Positions 7,249-14,406 of a stretch of 16,436 nucleotides of DNA are shown here, piece by piece (the first letter of the stretch is position 1; each line of letters starts with the position of its first letter). The translations under genes were made by a program, and so were the position numbers. The stretch is from positions 1 to 16,436 of the forward strand of contig JBAZXY010000019.1 in the NCBI GenBank assembly GCA_041659585.1. Reading direction: 5' to 3'. A model generated the notes under the pieces. It had not been told where the DNA came from, did not search any database, and worked only from the letters and a program-made list of their open reading frames with translations. The stretch is from UBA8518 sp041659585. GTDB lineage: Bacteria > Patescibacteriota > Minisyncoccia > Moranbacterales > UBA2206.

Positions 7249-7272
7249 TTTAAAATTTAAAATTTAAAATTT
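7249..7272. repeat. Tandem TTTAAAA heptamer repeat in the mraY-pgk gap
   Basis: Three exact copies of TTTAAAA (7249-7255, 7256-7262, 7263-7269) are followed by a partial TTT. The unit lies within six bases of the pgk start at 7243, so it forms most of the leader between mraY and pgk. Related TTTAAAATTTGT sequence appears again in the scpA-scpB gap (10069-10080). Confidence 0.75.
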
Positions 7273-7294
7273 GTCATTGCGCACTTTATCACAC

Positions 7295-8410
7295 TTACTT
7301 TCCCATCCCCAAGATAGCGATGATAGTCCCCATAATTGCCGTCACCACGGTAAAAATCCAAGCCCGCATAGTTACCTTGGTTTCCGGCCAACCCTTTGCT
7401 TCAAAATGATGATGAATCGGCGCTGCCAGAAAAACTTTTCGCTTAAACAACTTCTTAGATGTTAGCTGGATACACACCGAGCCTGATTCAATAATATAAA
7501 TAAAAACAATGATAAAAAGCACCAATACGGAGTTGGTCAACATCGCTACTACCCCCAAGGCCGTACCCAGGGCCATAGCACCAGTATCTCCCATAAAAAA
7601 TCGCGCTGGATAGATATTAAACCAAAGGAAGGTTAACAGTGCGCCAGAAACAGCTGCGCAGAAAGCCGCAATATCCATCTGATTGCGAAAGAAAGAAATT
7701 AGTGTAAAAGAACTGAAGGCAATCAGCATCACCCCCCCATTCAACCCATCCAAGCCATCTGTCTCATTGGATGAAATAGCTGTAAATAAAATAACGAAAA
7801 CAAAAAGTGGCATATACCACAGTCCGATAGTAAAATTACCCACAGCTGGAATATGAATAATATTCCAATTAAGCTTGAAATAGAACCACCATGCTCCCAA
7901 AATAGCGATTAGAATTAACCAACCAAAACGCATTATAAATCGCATTCCGCCACCTTTATTCCTTCCAATTCCCCGCACACTCATCCAATCATCAAAAAGA
8001 CCCAATATTCCTGCTGAGACTAGAGCAAAAAGAGGAAGCCAGGTTTGTGAACGACGAAAAAAATCCAAGCGAGCAATGAAATCCATATTCAACCATTGCG
8101 CTAGAAATGGGAAAGCATAGTGCGAGGCAAGAATTAAAAACACCACCGTTACCCAAATCAAAACTCCACCCATAGTAGGCGTACCCTCTTTGCCCTTGTG
8201 CAACTGACTAACATAGGTTAGTTTCTCCCCATCGACAGAGTTCTTTTTAATCCTTATCCCAATCTTATTGTTATATAGAAAATTTGTCAGTATCGGAGTA
8301 AAAATAAATGCTAACATAAAAGCTAGGAAGCCAGTCACTAATACCTTTAAAATATTCAATACTATAGGGATGTTCTGTATTTGTGAAATTTCCATAGAAC
8401 TTATTGCCAT
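7295..8410 (-). CDS. mraY: Phospho-N-acetylmuramoyl-pentapeptide transferase (MraY)
   Basis: MraY joins UDP-MurNAc-pentapeptide to undecaprenyl phosphate, making lipid I for peptidoglycan. The 371-residue protein is a polytopic membrane protein with the full set of motifs: HKGKEGTPTMGGVL (71-84), GLFDDW with the catalytic Asp pair (D140, D141), NETDGLDGLNGG (215-226), the FMGDTGAMALG loop with D275, and PIHHHFEAKGWPETK (331-345). All expected catalytic residues are present, so the cell very likely builds its own cell wall. The ATG at 8410 overlaps the end of the carboxypeptidase gene by 10 bp. An ATG at 8395 would start 5 nt after that stop. Either way the two genes are coupled. Confidence 0.96.
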   Translation of the reverse strand: MAISSMEISQIQNIPIVLNILKVLVTGFLAFMLAFIFTPILTNFLYNNKIGIRIKKNSVDGEKLTYVSQLHKGKEGTPTMGGVLIWVTVVFLILASHYAFPFLAQWLNMDFIARLDFFRRSQTWLPLFALVSAGILGLFDDWMSVRGIGRNKGGGMRFIMRFGWLILIAILGAWWFYFKLNWNIIHIPAVGNFTIGLWYMPLFVFVILFTAISSNETDGLDGLNGGVMLIAFSSFTLISFFRNQMDIAAFCAAVSGALLTFLWFNIYPARFFMGDTGAMALGTALGVVAMLTNSVLVLFIIVFIYIIESGSVCIQLTSKKLFKRKVFLAAPIHHHFEAKGWPETKVTMRAWIFTVVTAIMGTIIAILGMGK

Positions 8411-9441
8411 TTATGATTGTTAAACACCCAGCCGACTAGTGCCCGCATATCATCCCAGCGTTGCTCATCATTCAATAATACTGATATTACTTTATGCTTG
8501 CCAGTAGCATCCTCTGTTCCCAGCATTAGTGATTTTCCTGCCAGAGGAGTAAATCCAGTTTTTCCTCCAATACAATTAGGCAAAGTATTTAGCAACATAT
8601 CCGTATTTTTCAATTCATGCACATACTTGCCGTCAGTAGAATAGAATTTTCCTTCTGGAATCTTCATAATTTCCCAAATAATATCATATTTCAAAGAGTA
8701 AGCAGCAATGCGAGCGATATCATAAGCCGAAGAATAGCACTGATCCTCTTCACCATCTATTTCCAAGCCAGAAGGAGTGCAGAAATGCGTATCCTTAAGT
8801 CCCATTTCATCAGCTTTTTTGTTCATCATTTCCACAAATTTCTTCGGTGTTCCTGCAATGTGTCCAGCCAATGCCGTCGCTGAATCATTAGCACTATTCA
8901 TAAGCATTACTTTCAAAAGATCAATAGCCCGCACCTTCTCACCCACGTACATGCGATTACCATTGCAAATAACACTCGTTGGGCAGCCCACTACCGTACC
9001 AACCACGTTTAGATCCTCCTTAGTTATGGTGACTTCCTCATCTAAGTCTTTGATATTTTCTACTACCAAGACAGCAGTCATCATTTTAGTAAGTGAGGCT
9101 ATTTGTGTTCGCTTTCGACCATCATCATAATGAATAATTGTGCCGGTATCAACATCAATAGCCACTGATGACCCTGCCCAAACCTTAAGATCAGGAACAC
9201 CTGCTTTTCTAATCGGAACCAGTCCAGTTGCCAACGCGGAATCTATTGGAAAAGTGCCATGCTTTACCAGAGCCTCCGCATCAAAAGTTTCTTCTTCGAA
9301 AGAGGCTGCTGAAGCCTGCTGCTCCAATTGAAAAACCTCCCCACCAGGAATAGATTGTTCTTGCAAATTACCTATCACATCGCCATATAACCAAAATGGA
9401 ACCAATGGCATAATAAGAAAAGTAATGATTGTTTGTAACAT
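8401..9441 (-). CDS. dacA: D-alanyl-D-alanine carboxypeptidase (peptidase S11, DacA/PBP5-like)
   Basis: The enzyme removes the terminal D-Ala from peptidoglycan pentapeptides outside the cell membrane. The penicillin-binding triad is complete: SLTK (S116, K119), SAN (183-185) and KTG (294-296, in GGKTGFTPLAGKS). The N-terminus is one hydrophobic stretch (about 1-20) that can act as a signal anchor, but it lacks the usual basic residues. A TAG two codons upstream fixes the start at or below 9441. The protein ends just after the catalytic domain, at 346 residues, without the C-terminal beta domain and amphipathic tail of E. coli PBP5. A Cys-containing loop (GCPTSVICNG, C153 and C159) may form a disulfide. 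The gene sits between scpB and mraY with tight spacing. Confidence 0.93.
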   Translation of the reverse strand: MLQTIITFLIMPLVPFWLYGDVIGNLQEQSIPGGEVFQLEQQASAASFEEETFDAEALVKHGTFPIDSALATGLVPIRKAGVPDLKVWAGSSVAIDVDTGTIIHYDDGRKRTQIASLTKMMTAVLVVENIKDLDEEVTITKEDLNVVGTVVGCPTSVICNGNRMYVGEKVRAIDLLKVMLMNSANDSATALAGHIAGTPKKFVEMMNKKADEMGLKDTHFCTPSGLEIDGEEDQCYSSAYDIARIAAYSLKYDIIWEIMKIPEGKFYSTDGKYVHELKNTDMLLNTLPNCIGGKTGFTPLAGKSLMLGTEDATGKHKVISVLLNDEQRWDDMRALVGWVFNNHKWQ

Positions 9442-9470
9442 AAGCTAAAAAAATAAATTTATAATCGTCA

Positions 9471-10010
9471 TTAGGCTATCACACTTTCTATTCTATCATC
9501 TATGGAGAGTGTTTCATAGTCAGGCAATTTATCAATACTATCAATCCCTAATTTACGCAAAAAATCAAAAGAAATCTTATACAAATAACCTCGATTATCT
9601 TTAGGATTATCCATTCTCTCCAGCAAGCCGCGCATCATCAATGATCGAACGGTAAAACTACAATTCACACCACGAATAGCCTCCACCTCCACGCGTGTGA
9701 TTGGTCCGCGATAGGCAATAATAGCCAGCACCTCCAAGGCCGCCCGACTGAGATTTTCCTGAATTTCACTTTTTACCAGCTGATCTATCATAATTGCATT
9801 TTCAGGATTAGTAGCCATCTGCAATTCTTGCTCTTTACGAATAAGCATTATCCCCCTACCCCTCCCATAATCTGCCTGCAAGGCTGCGATAGCAGTTTCA
9901 ATTTCCTCCTCTGATACACCAGTAATCTTAGCTAATTTCACAACGCTGACCGCCTCCCCACTAACAAATAGCACGCTTTCGATAATAGATTTTATTTTTT
10001 CTTGCTCCAT
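9471..10010 (-). CDS. scpB: Segregation and condensation protein B
   Basis: ScpB forms a dimer of double winged-helix proteins that binds the kleisin ScpA in the SMC condensin complex, which compacts and helps separate the chromosome. The 179 residues show the usual opening, IKSIIESVLFVSGEAVSV, a first winged helix to about residue 85, and the second winged helix with the family hallmark LEVLAIIAYRGPITRVEVEAIRGV (split 92-115) followed by VRSLMMRGLLER. The length is normal. The gene follows scpA after a 102-bp spacer and precedes dacA by 29 bp. No smc gene is in this window. The start lacks a clear ribosome binding site. Confidence 0.95.
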   Translation of the reverse strand: MEQEKIKSIIESVLFVSGEAVSVVKLAKITGVSEEEIETAIAALQADYGRGRGIMLIRKEQELQMATNPENAIMIDQLVKSEIQENLSRAALEVLAIIAYRGPITRVEVEAIRGVNCSFTVRSLMMRGLLERMDNPKDNRGYLYKISFDFLRKLGIDSIDKLPDYETLSIDDRIESVIA

Positions 10011-10112
10011 AAGACAAACATTTTAAAGTCTAAATTTGAAATTTAAAATAAAATCTAAATGATAAAATTTTAAAATTTGTTGATTTAAGAATTTGAAATT
10101 GTAAATTTAAAA
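10011..10112. repeat. A+T-rich repetitive spacer between scpA and scpB
   Basis: This 102-bp spacer is almost only A and T and is built from variants of AAATTTGAAATTTAAAA. It contains the self-complementary AAATTTTAAAATTT (10065-10078) followed by GT. The string TTTAAAATTTGT is shared with the mraY-pgk gap. I see no gene, terminator or clear promoter in it. Confidence 0.6.
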
Positions 10113-10823
10113 TTAATTGGCCGTTTTATTTTTCAATCTGATCTCTTGAAACAACTCTCCTTGCTCCACGTCAATAATGCGCTGCTTCACCATCTCCAGC
10201 ATGGCCAGAAAGGAAAGGATGACATCAATCTTGTCCACAGCATCATGCGTCAGCTCTGCAAATGACATCTCTACTCGCTGCCGGAGAGTGTTATGCAAAT
10301 CGTTAATCTTCTCCTCCAGAGTAATGACTTCACGCACTGTCTCCTCATCCAATTTTTCAATAATAGGAATTTCTTGCAACACTAACTGGAAATATTTCCT
10401 AAAATCATAGACATTAATGTCCTCTGGCGGATAAAAAACAGTTTGCACCCCCACAAAATTCGGCCTCTCATAACTGATTCTACCCATTTCACTCATATTG
10501 CCCAACACCAAGGAAGCTTCTTTAAATTTCTTATACTCCTCCAGCTGTTTGGCTAAATCCTTGATTTCCGCCTCTTCTTCTTCCGTAAATTCTAGCATCG
10601 GTAGCAGTGCTCTGGATTTAATTAAAATCAGCTTAGCCGCTACCGCCAGAAATTCAGCTAAATGCTCCAATTTAATCCCCTCCTCTTGCCTGATATATTC
10701 CAGATATTGATTGGCTACATGTGCCAAACTCAATTCAGTAATATTAAGTTTCTCTTTCTCGATTAGCTCCAAAAGCAACTCCATGGGACCCTCAAATTTG
10801 TCAGTTTTTACTTTATACATCAT
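10113..10823 (-). CDS. scpA: Segregation and condensation protein A (kleisin)
   Basis: ScpA is the kleisin that bridges the SMC heads and carries ScpB. The 236-residue sequence opens with the typical YKVKTDKFEGPMELLLELIEKEKLNI block (3-28), followed by ITELSLAHVANQYLEYI, the helix AEFLAVAAKLILIKSRALLP (56-75) and an acidic stretch EFTEEEEAEIKDL. The C-terminal part, DKIDVILSFLAMLEMVKQRI, is the winged helix that contacts the SMC head. The length is normal. It is the first gene of its unit, with a leader of about 67 nt from the promoter at 10897-10925. Two ATG codons in a row make the start uncertain by one codon. Confidence 0.95.
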   Translation of the reverse strand: MMYKVKTDKFEGPMELLLELIEKEKLNITELSLAHVANQYLEYIRQEEGIKLEHLAEFLAVAAKLILIKSRALLPMLEFTEEEEAEIKDLAKQLEEYKKFKEASLVLGNMSEMGRISYERPNFVGVQTVFYPPEDINVYDFRKYFQLVLQEIPIIEKLDEETVREVITLEEKINDLHNTLRQRVEMSFAELTHDAVDKIDVILSFLAMLEMVKQRIIDVEQGELFQEIRLKNKTAN

Positions 10824-10896
10824 ATTCTAAAAAAATATCTTTTCTGCGCCATTATGACAGATAATTACCTTATTTCTTACTTCTAATTGCCCATCT

Positions 10897-10925
10897 ATCA
10901 TACCATTTTTCTTCTTTTCTTTCAA
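10897..10925 (-). promoter_or_regulatory. Promoter P1 for the scpA unit
   Basis: On the minus strand, TTGAAA (10925-10920) and TATGAT (10902-10897) are separated by 17 nt. The -10 is preceded by TGG, giving an extended -10. Each hexamer matches the consensus in five of six positions. Transcription would begin near 10890, about 67 nt before scpA. This is one of the best promoters in the window. Confidence 0.75.
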
Positions 10926-10948
10926 ATAGAGCTTCCGTATCTCACACT

Positions 10949-10978
10949 ATCATACTAATTTTTTATTTATTCATTCAA
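10949..10978 (-). promoter_or_regulatory. Possible promoter P2 for the scpA unit
   Basis: A second TATGAT (10954-10949) on the minus strand is preceded by TTGAAT (10978-10973) with an 18-nt spacer. The -35 begins at the base next to the MFS gene stop codon. It is weaker than P1, with which it would form a tandem pair. Confidence 0.4.
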
Positions 10979-12157
10979 TCACATTTCATTCTCTGCTTTA
11001 TTATCAATCAACTTAAAAGCAGGATACAAAGCTGAGAGAACTACTATTCCAGCTACTATGAAGATAAATTTCATCGATAGGAAAAAAAGGATCAAAGTGG
11101 AAAACATAGTAGCGATGATGTAAGCCACTGGCAAAGATGTGCGAAAAAAACCAATCATATCTACGTCATTCGCATCTATTTTCTTGAAAAAATAAGAATC
11201 TCGTAGAATCTCCAACAAGGCTGCTCCGATTCTAGTTAAAAATAGGACAAAGGCCCAGACAAAAAGCGTACCAACGCCGATAAAATAAACAGCCAGAGTA
11301 GAAAAGGCTAGTATCAAAAGGGAGAAAATGATAAACTCCTTTTCTCCGGTTTTTTTGTCAGCGAGCATTCCCATAGGATATTGCAATATCACAAAAGGTA
11401 AGAGCATAATGGTAAAAATAACACCAATCTGCTCCAATGAATACCCTAAATCATAAAGGTGAATGGGGGTATAAATAGTCATCATGGCATAGAAGAAATC
11501 TAACACCAGTGCAATATAATATATCCGCAGAATATCCTTTTTCTGTATTACCTTATTTAAAACATCCCATACTTTAATCCTCTGTTCAAAATGATGATTA
11601 GCCTTGCGAAAACCTATTAGAGAAAAAATAAACACAAAACAATTAAAAATAAGCGTCAACATAAAAACTCCCTGAAAATTCATTTTTTCCAACATATATG
11701 TAGAAATAAATGGTCCGCATAAGAATCCCGCACTGATAATCATCAAATGTAACCCTCGAATCCTGCCTGACAATCTATCAATCGAAAAACTCTCCACAAT
11801 GACATCCAATGCCACCCACTCCACATGGACAAAAACAATGTACAGCATCATCAATAAAATAGTTGCCTTGGATGGTTCAATAAAAATGAGTGCTGCCAAA
11901 ATAATTATCTTAGCCAACAAGGAATAATAGAAAATAGCTGATTTACCCCACAACCTTACTAATTTGTGAAAATTAAGCAAGACAACCAAAAAAACCGCAT
12001 AAGAAAGCCCATAAAACATACCCACACTCTTTATACCACTCGACAATTCGAAATAGAAAGACATGATATAAACTAGCACAGCTTGGGAAAATCCCATTAG
12101 CAATGTTACAAAACTAGTCAAGTGTAATTTATTTTTATCTAGCTGCTCCTTATGCAT
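10979..12157 (-). CDS. Major facilitator superfamily transporter
   Basis: The 392 residues contain about twelve hydrophobic segments in two halves, separated by a basic cytoplasmic loop near 184-210. The second half carries a version of MFS motif A, GMLADKKTGEKE (263-274), and the first half has a related RLSGRIRGLHLMIISAG segment (128-144). No substrate-binding residues allow a specific call. The overall form fits a drug- or metabolite-efflux type carrier. It is the last gene after aspS, 26 bp behind it, so the two are probably co-transcribed. It is the only gene here ending in TGA. No terminator is visible behind it. Confidence 0.8.
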   Translation of the reverse strand: MHKEQLDKNKLHLTSFVTLLMGFSQAVLVYIMSFYFELSSGIKSVGMFYGLSYAVFLVVLLNFHKLVRLWGKSAIFYYSLLAKIIILAALIFIEPSKATILLMMLYIVFVHVEWVALDVIVESFSIDRLSGRIRGLHLMIISAGFLCGPFISTYMLEKMNFQGVFMLTLIFNCFVFIFSLIGFRKANHHFEQRIKVWDVLNKVIQKKDILRIYYIALVLDFFYAMMTIYTPIHLYDLGYSLEQIGVIFTIMLLPFVILQYPMGMLADKKTGEKEFIIFSLLILAFSTLAVYFIGVGTLFVWAFVLFLTRIGAALLEILRDSYFFKKIDANDVDMIGFFRTSLPVAYIIATMFSTLILFFLSMKFIFIVAGIVVLSALYPAFKLIDNKAENEM

Positions 12158-12183
12158 TATTCTTTTTTATTATTAATAATTGA

Positions 12184-13503
12184 TTAAGGTGTCAATCTCT
12201 TTACATCTCGTGGAAAAAGAATAGCCTCTTTAATACTGCCCAGGCCTAGAATTTTTTGGATAATCCGTTCCGACCCTAATCCCCAACCGCCATGCGGAGG
12301 GATGCCATATTTAAAAATATCCAAATAATCTGCAAAGTCTTCGGGATTAAGATGATGTTTTTTCATACTCGCCACCAGTTGTTTATAATCATGAATTCGC
12401 TGCCCGCCACTGGCAATTTCCACGCCCATAAACAATAAGTCAAAAGTTTCTGTGTATTGAGGATCAGGACTTGGCATGGAATAAAATGGTCGAATATTAG
12501 TGGGATAATGAGTCAAGAAAACAAAATCGCTGTGATAGTTTTTCTTTGCCCATTCACAAATCAAGCGCTCCCCCTCTGCATCGATATCCACCTCTTCCAT
12601 TTTTTTCCCATATTCCTTGTCTAGAATTTCCAGAGCTTCTGTTAATTTTATTCTAGGAATCTTCTCCACCGGAGAGATTTCCACCCCATACATCGCCAAC
12701 TCCTGCGGGCATTTTTTAGCTACTTCTCCCAGCACATATTGCATGGTCTTTTCCAACTCATCCATCACATCCTCATAATTATCGATGAAAGCCATTTCGG
12801 CGTCCAGACCGATATATTCATTAACATGCCTGGTGGTGTAGTGTGGTTCAGCGCGAAAAACAGAGCCAACTTCAAATACCCGCTCAAAAACCGCCGCCCC
12901 TGCTTGCTTATAGAATTGCGGACTTTGAGCTAAGTAAGCATCCTGGTCAAAATATTTTATCTTGAAAAAATTCGCCCCTCCTTCCGTCGCAGAGCTAAGA
13001 ATTTTTGGCGTCTTAATTTCCACAAAATTATCATCTTTCATAAATACAGCATACGCATTCACCATTTCAGCATAAATCTTAAAGATAGCTTTAATTTTTT
13101 CATTACGCAAAGTAATAGTGCGATTATCCAGCAATGTCTCTAGGTTCAAATTCATTTCTTCGTCCGCGATATTAACAGGAAATTCCACCTCCGGCTGAGT
13201 GATAACAGCCAATTTTTCCACCTCAATTTCTACTCCGCCAGTGGGTGTCTTTTCATTTTTTGCTCCTCCTGGTCGAGCCTTCACCAAGCCCTCCACCTCA
13301 ATAACATATTCATTGCGCACTTCCTTAGCCGCATTATAAGCCTCTTCTTTATCTGGAATAATCACCATTTGAATTTTACCTGTTCGGTCACGTAAATCAA
13401 TAAAAATTAACTTGCCATGGTCTCGTCGAATATTGACCCAACCACGCAATTTAATTATCTGCCCCACTAATTCAGGCGTTTTTTCAATAAGTGTTCTTTC
13501 CAT
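12184..13503 (-). CDS. aspS: Aspartyl-tRNA synthetase, archaeal-type (short form)
   Basis: The enzyme charges tRNA-Asp with aspartate. Residues 1-105 are the OB-fold anticodon-binding domain (LRGWVNIRRDHGKLIFIDLRD). The class II core carries motif 1 around P166 (VEIKTPKIL), the flipping loop SSATEGGANFF, AQSPQFYKQ, motif 2 (FRAEPHYTTRHVNEY, 216-230), the substrate block EIASGGQRIHDY and motif 3 (GGWGLGSERII, 405-415), ending in PRDVKRLTP. At 439 residues it lacks the large GAD insertion of the usual bacterial AspRS (about 590 residues) and matches the archaeal/eukaryotic type, also found in some bacteria. Such enzymes can be discriminating or can also charge tRNA-Asn. The window does not decide which. 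It follows the receiver gene by 23 bp. Confidence 0.94.
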   Translation of the reverse strand: MERTLIEKTPELVGQIIKLRGWVNIRRDHGKLIFIDLRDRTGKIQMVIIPDKEEAYNAAKEVRNEYVIEVEGLVKARPGGAKNEKTPTGGVEIEVEKLAVITQPEVEFPVNIADEEMNLNLETLLDNRTITLRNEKIKAIFKIYAEMVNAYAVFMKDDNFVEIKTPKILSSATEGGANFFKIKYFDQDAYLAQSPQFYKQAGAAVFERVFEVGSVFRAEPHYTTRHVNEYIGLDAEMAFIDNYEDVMDELEKTMQYVLGEVAKKCPQELAMYGVEISPVEKIPRIKLTEALEILDKEYGKKMEEVDIDAEGERLICEWAKKNYHSDFVFLTHYPTNIRPFYSMPSPDPQYTETFDLLFMGVEIASGGQRIHDYKQLVASMKKHHLNPEDFADYLDIFKYGIPPHGGWGLGSERIIQKILGLGSIKEAILFPRDVKRLTP

Positions 13504-13526
13504 ATCTTTTTTATATATAATTATTT

Positions 13527-14339
13527 TTACGCTAATGGCATACCCAACAATTCCTCAATTTTTCGGCTAAGCATGCTGGGAGTGATTTGGGTTTTCACAA
13601 AAAAAGCCTGTACACCCATTTCCTTCACTCTCTTTGCCACATCATCTTCTACGGAAGCCGATAATACAATAATAGGAATATTCTTCTTTTCTTCACTAAG
13701 TTTTATTTTTGCCACCATCTCTTCTCCAGTCATAGCCGGCATAACCATATCCACCACTAAAATATCGTATTGATTTTTCATAGCCTCCTTCACTCCCCAA
13801 GCACCATTCCTGGCTGCCTCAACTACAAATCCATCTTGCTTCAATTTCTCCCCAAACATCTCAATAAAAATCTCTTCGTCCTCAATCAATAACACTTTTT
13901 TCCCATTAGAATCAGCCTTGCCATTCTTAGCCTTTTCCAGTCGAGCAGAATTTTTATACTGTTGCTGATACTGATCCATCAAACGCTCTATTTCCGACAC
14001 CAATTCACTCGGACTATAGTCTGATTTAGCTACAAAACCATTCGCTCCCAGCGCCGCCGCCCGCTCCTGATCCGCTCGCTCGCTCAAGTTGCTCGTCACG
14101 ATAATTTTTATGTTCTGGTCATAACCTTCACCCCGCAAAGCTTCAATCAATTGAAAGCCATCCATTTTCGGCATAATAAGGTCCGTCATAATCAAATCCA
14201 CATTCTCTTCCACGCGTGCCAAATTAAGCGCTTGTTCCGCGCTAGTGGCAATCAAGACTTCAAAGCCTGATTCGGAAAATTTCCGGTGATAGATTTCAGA
14301 AATCATCGGGTCATCCTCTACTATGATAATTTTAGTCAT
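13527..14339 (-). CDS. Tandem receiver-domain response regulator without output domain
   Basis: The 270-residue protein is two CheY-like receiver domains joined by a polar linker (about 124-146). Receiver 1 has the acidic pair D9/D10, phosphoacceptor D53 (LIMTDLIMPKMDG), the switch Thr/Ser in VTS (81-83) and K105. Receiver 2 has E153/D154, phosphoacceptor D197 (ILVVDMVMPAMTG), S227 in VLSAS and K249. Both sites are complete and should be phosphorylatable. There is no DNA-binding or enzymatic output domain and no histidine kinase nearby, so it likely works through protein contacts or as a phosphorelay member. It starts 29 nt after a predicted transcription start and is first in a unit with aspS. 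Confidence 0.9.
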   Translation of the reverse strand: MTKIIIVEDDPMISEIYHRKFSESGFEVLIATSAEQALNLARVEENVDLIMTDLIMPKMDGFQLIEALRGEGYDQNIKIIVTSNLSERADQERAAALGANGFVAKSDYSPSELVSEIERLMDQYQQQYKNSARLEKAKNGKADSNGKKVLLIEDEEIFIEMFGEKLKQDGFVVEAARNGAWGVKEAMKNQYDILVVDMVMPAMTGEEMVAKIKLSEEKKNIPIIVLSASVEDDVAKRVKEMGVQAFFVKTQITPSMLSRKIEELLGMPLA

Positions 14340-14374
14340 ATTATTTATATTTCTAAAGATTTAATTCTTTCTTT

Positions 14375-14403
14375 AATATACAGTAGTTTCCTCTATTTTA
14401 CAA
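14375..14403 (-). promoter_or_regulatory. Promoter for the response regulator-aspS unit
   Basis: On the minus strand, TTGTAA (14403-14398) and TATATT (14380-14375) are 17 nt apart, matching the consensus in four and five of six positions. Transcription would start near 14368, leaving a leader of about 29 nt. It occupies most of the 67-bp gap after the S66 peptidase gene. Confidence 0.6.
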
Positions 14404-14406
14404 TGA

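Noticed and set aside
486..8410. WecA-like gene as a duplicate mraY
   Set aside because: Its loop reads DKNHLHYKL in place of the MraY PIHHHFE motif, so it belongs to the WecA/TagO side of the family.
7249..10112. A+T repeats as a CRISPR array or insertion-sequence ends
   Set aside because: The units are heptamers with no spacers, and no transposase or terminal inverted repeats are present.
10979..10981. Possible UGA recoding, since only one gene ends in TGA
   Set aside because: All genes are complete with the standard code and no conserved family here needs an in-frame TGA, so rare TGA stops reflect A+T-rich composition.
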